Source: Ferrovibrio sp035304305
GTDB taxonomy: Bacteria > Pseudomonadota > Alphaproteobacteria > Ferrovibrionales > Ferrovibrionaceae
NCBI RefSeq assembly: GCF_035304305.1
Contig: NZ_DATGQG010000043.1
Span: 1 to 14,634 of the forward strand
Direction: 5' to 3'
DNA: 14,634 nucleotides
The position numbers were made by a program, and so were the translations under genes. Shown here piece by piece: positions 12,833 to 14,634 of the stretch (position 1 is the first letter of the stretch; every line of letters starts with the position of its first letter). The notes below the pieces were generated by a model. The model saw nothing but the letters and a program-made list of their open reading frames with translations, was not told where the DNA came from and ran no database searches.

Positions 12833-14559
12833 CTGGACCCGGCCGCCCGAAGGGATTTCAGCCGGTCGGCCACTTCGGCCCAGCGATAGGGCTTGCTCAG
12901 AAAGGCGAACTCGTCCAGCGCGCCGAACTCCGCCGACAGGGCGGGAATCGGATAGCCGGATGCTAGCAGAACCATGATGTCCGGGCGCAGCTTGCGTGCC
13001 TCCCGCGCCAGTTCGATGCCATTCATGCCGCGCGGCATGATGACGTCGGTGAACAGCACATCGATATTTCTCGAATGCCTCAGGTGGTCGAGGGCAGAAT
13101 ACGCCTCCTGCGCGGTATGGACCTGATAGCCGAGCGACTGGAAAATCTCGGCGGCGATATCCAGTACCTCCGACTCATCCTCGACGATGAGAACCGTACC
13201 GGCCTGCTGGCCGTGCTCATCCACGATCTCGCTGGCCGGATCGGCTTCCGTCGACACACGCTCGGCGGCCGGCAGATAGATCCGGATCGCCGTTCCCCGA
13301 CCCTGTGTGCTATCGATCTCCACCATGCCACCGGTCTGCGTGACGAAGCCGTAGACCTGGCTGAGCCCCAGTCCCGTCCCCTTGCCGACCTCCTTGGTGG
13401 TGAAGAAGGGATCGAAGGCGCGCACCTGCACTTCCGGAGGCATGCCGGTTCCGGTATCGACCACCTCCACGAGGACGAATTCCGAAGCTGTCGCGGTAAT
13501 GGCAGGCGCATCGGCGCCGGCCGAGCGGGTCACCGCCTCGCGCTTCACCGCATCCAGCGCGACAGCAGAGGTCCGCACCTGCAGCCGGCCACCCGATGGC
13601 ATCGCATCGCGGGCATTGACCACGAGATTCAGGATCGCCGCCTCGAACTGCGGCCCGTCGATGTCGCATTGATGCGTACGGGCCTGCAGATCGAATTCGA
13701 TGTCGATATTGGCGCTGCAGGCGCGACGCAGAACCGGTTCGAAGTCGCGGATCAGGGCCGCGGGGCTTTGCCGCTGCGGCCGCAGCGGCTGCCGCCGCGC
13801 GAAGGCGAGCAATTGCTGCGTCAGTTTGGCGCCACGATCAGTGGCGCGCTGCGCGGCATCCAGCCGGCGCAGATCCCGGGGATCGCGGAGATTGCGGCTG
13901 AGCAGATCGAGGCCGTTGGCAATGACGGTCAGCAGGTTGTTCAGGTCGTGGGCGATGCCGCCGGTGAGCTGGCCGATCGCCTCCATCTTCTGCGCCTGGA
14001 ACAGGGCGGCTCGCGTCTGCTCCAGCGTCTCCTGCGCCTGTTTCTTCTCGGTGATGTCGCGCGTGATCTTGGCGAAGCCCAGCAGAGTGCCGTCCTCGGC
14101 CCGGATCGCGTCGATTACCACGCTTGCCCAGAACAGGCTGCCATCCTGGCGCACGCGCCAGCCCTCGGCCTCATAGCGGCCTTCCTCGGCGGCGATCTGC
14201 AGCATGCGCTCCGGCTGTCCCTCGGCCCGGTCGGCGTCGGTATAGAAGCGCGAGAAATGCTGGCCGATGATCTCGCTGGCCTTGTAGCCTTTGAAGCGCT
14301 GCGCGCCGGAATTCCAGCTGGTCACGATGCCATTCGGATCGAGCATGTAGATGGCATAGTCGGTGACTGCCCCAATCAGCAGCTCGAAGCGCTTGGCGTC
14401 GGAAACGATGTCGATCAAAATTCCGCCTTCTTTGTGGAGACCATACCGGGTCTGCGCGGGAGCATGCGCCGCGGAGACGCCGCAACCGACACACCCCTCT
14501 TCCGTGACGGAAAATATATTAACAGTCCGGCGAAGCAATTCCTTACTGGACACGGACAC
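12829..14559 (-). CDS. Cytosolic PAS hybrid sensor histidine kinase with receiver domain
   Basis: The 576-residue protein has no membrane helix. Domains in order: N-terminal tail (1-50) with CVGC (23-26); PAS about 55-170 (DYAIYMLDPNGIVTSWNSGAQRFKGY, then GFAKITRDITEKK); coiled linker; HisKA with phospho-accepting His204 in GGIAHDLNNLL; HATPase with the N box NLVVNARDAM (Asn316), G1 VVDTGTGMP, and G2 GKGTGLGLS; and a C-terminal receiver with TVLIVEDES, acceptor Asp505 in LFTDVIMP, and Lys556 in LSKPY. It would sense a cytosolic signal through the PAS domain and pass phosphate from His204 to Asp505, with an unseen partner completing the relay. The start is GTG at 14559, supported by GGAG (plus-strand 14568-14571) eight bases upstream. 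Later in-frame starts cannot be excluded, because the first 45 residues are not part of a domain. No response-regulator gene is adjacent. Confidence 0.9.
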   Translation of the reverse strand: MSVSSKELLRRTVNIFSVTEEGCVGCGVSAAHAPAQTRYGLHKEGGILIDIVSDAKRFELLIGAVTDYAIYMLDPNGIVTSWNSGAQRFKGYKASEIIGQHFSRFYTDADRAEGQPERMLQIAAEEGRYEAEGWRVRQDGSLFWASVVIDAIRAEDGTLLGFAKITRDITEKKQAQETLEQTRAALFQAQKMEAIGQLTGGIAHDLNNLLTVIANGLDLLSRNLRDPRDLRRLDAAQRATDRGAKLTQQLLAFARRQPLRPQRQSPAALIRDFEPVLRRACSANIDIEFDLQARTHQCDIDGPQFEAAILNLVVNARDAMPSGGRLQVRTSAVALDAVKREAVTRSAGADAPAITATASEFVLVEVVDTGTGMPPEVQVRAFDPFFTTKEVGKGTGLGLSQVYGFVTQTGGMVEIDSTQGRGTAIRIYLPAAERVSTEADPASEIVDEHGQQAGTVLIVEDESEVLDIAAEIFQSLGYQVHTAQEAYSALDHLRHSRNIDVLFTDVIMPRGMNGIELAREARKLRPDIMVLLASGYPIPALSAEFGALDEFAFLSKPYRWAEVADRLKSLRAAGSS

Positions 14560-14567
14560 CGATTGGT

Positions 14568-14571
14568 CTCC
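14568..14571 (-). promoter_or_regulatory. Ribosome binding site GGAG for the kinase GTG start
   Basis: GGAG on the minus strand ends eight bases before GTG 14559. It is the only good site near the 5' end of this frame and is the reason for choosing a non-ATG start. The remaining bases to the window end show no further gene. Confidence 0.45.
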
Positions 14572-14634
14572 GGTGGCAACCCACGGCTGTATATTTCTGC
14601 GGTCTGCGCTTGATTCCGGGCTTTTCCGCGACCA

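Noticed and set aside
13075..14613. 512-codon plus-strand frame opposite the histidine kinase
   Set aside because: The kinase motifs on the minus strand are unambiguous; this frame is its shadow.
1..14634. Mobile element, prophage, CRISPR, toxin-antitoxin or defence system
   Set aside because: No transposase, integrase, direct-repeat array or paired small genes were found; all sizeable genes fall in common metabolic, transport or signalling families.

Overview
The window is about 65% GC and reads as a chromosomal segment of an alphaproteobacterium. A Rhodospirillales-like lineage is a guess from the glnB-glnA pair, the Tat-exported solute-binding protein and protein style; the sequence does not prove it. 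I see no tRNA, rRNA, CRISPR array, insertion sequence or phage gene. Most of the window is ordinary, densely packed metabolic and transport DNA. The less explained parts are regulatory DNA and one small enzyme cluster.

Layout. Positions 1-552 (-) hold the N-terminal half of an MFS transporter that runs off the left edge. Positions 553-1049 are a long, partly AT-rich divergent intergenic region with several perfect palindromes, a good sigma-70 promoter and a potentially structured leader. Positions 1050-6727 (+) are a complete peptide/nickel-type ABC importer operon: Tat-exported binding protein, two permeases, and one polypeptide carrying both ATPases. Facing it, 6791-8828 (-) holds a NIPSNAP protein followed by an acetolactate-synthase-like ThDP enzyme. 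A class I/II aminotransferase (8913-10100, +) diverges from these two. Next comes the nitrogen-control pair glnB (10315-10653) and glnA (10762-12171). It is preceded by a near-consensus sigma-54 promoter and followed by a strong intrinsic terminator. The window ends with a four-helix DUF2231 membrane protein (12323-12832, +), which converges with a cytosolic PAS hybrid histidine kinase (12829-14559, -). Their stop codons overlap by four bases.

How the genes may work together. The importer would bring in peptides or a related small solute. An aminotransferase and a ThDP-dependent 2-oxo-acid enzyme lie next to it and could process an imported amino compound (inference from adjacency). PII (GlnB) and glutamine synthetase assimilate ammonium, and the sigma-54 element fits NtrC-type activation under nitrogen limitation. 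The kinase's signal and output partner are not visible here.
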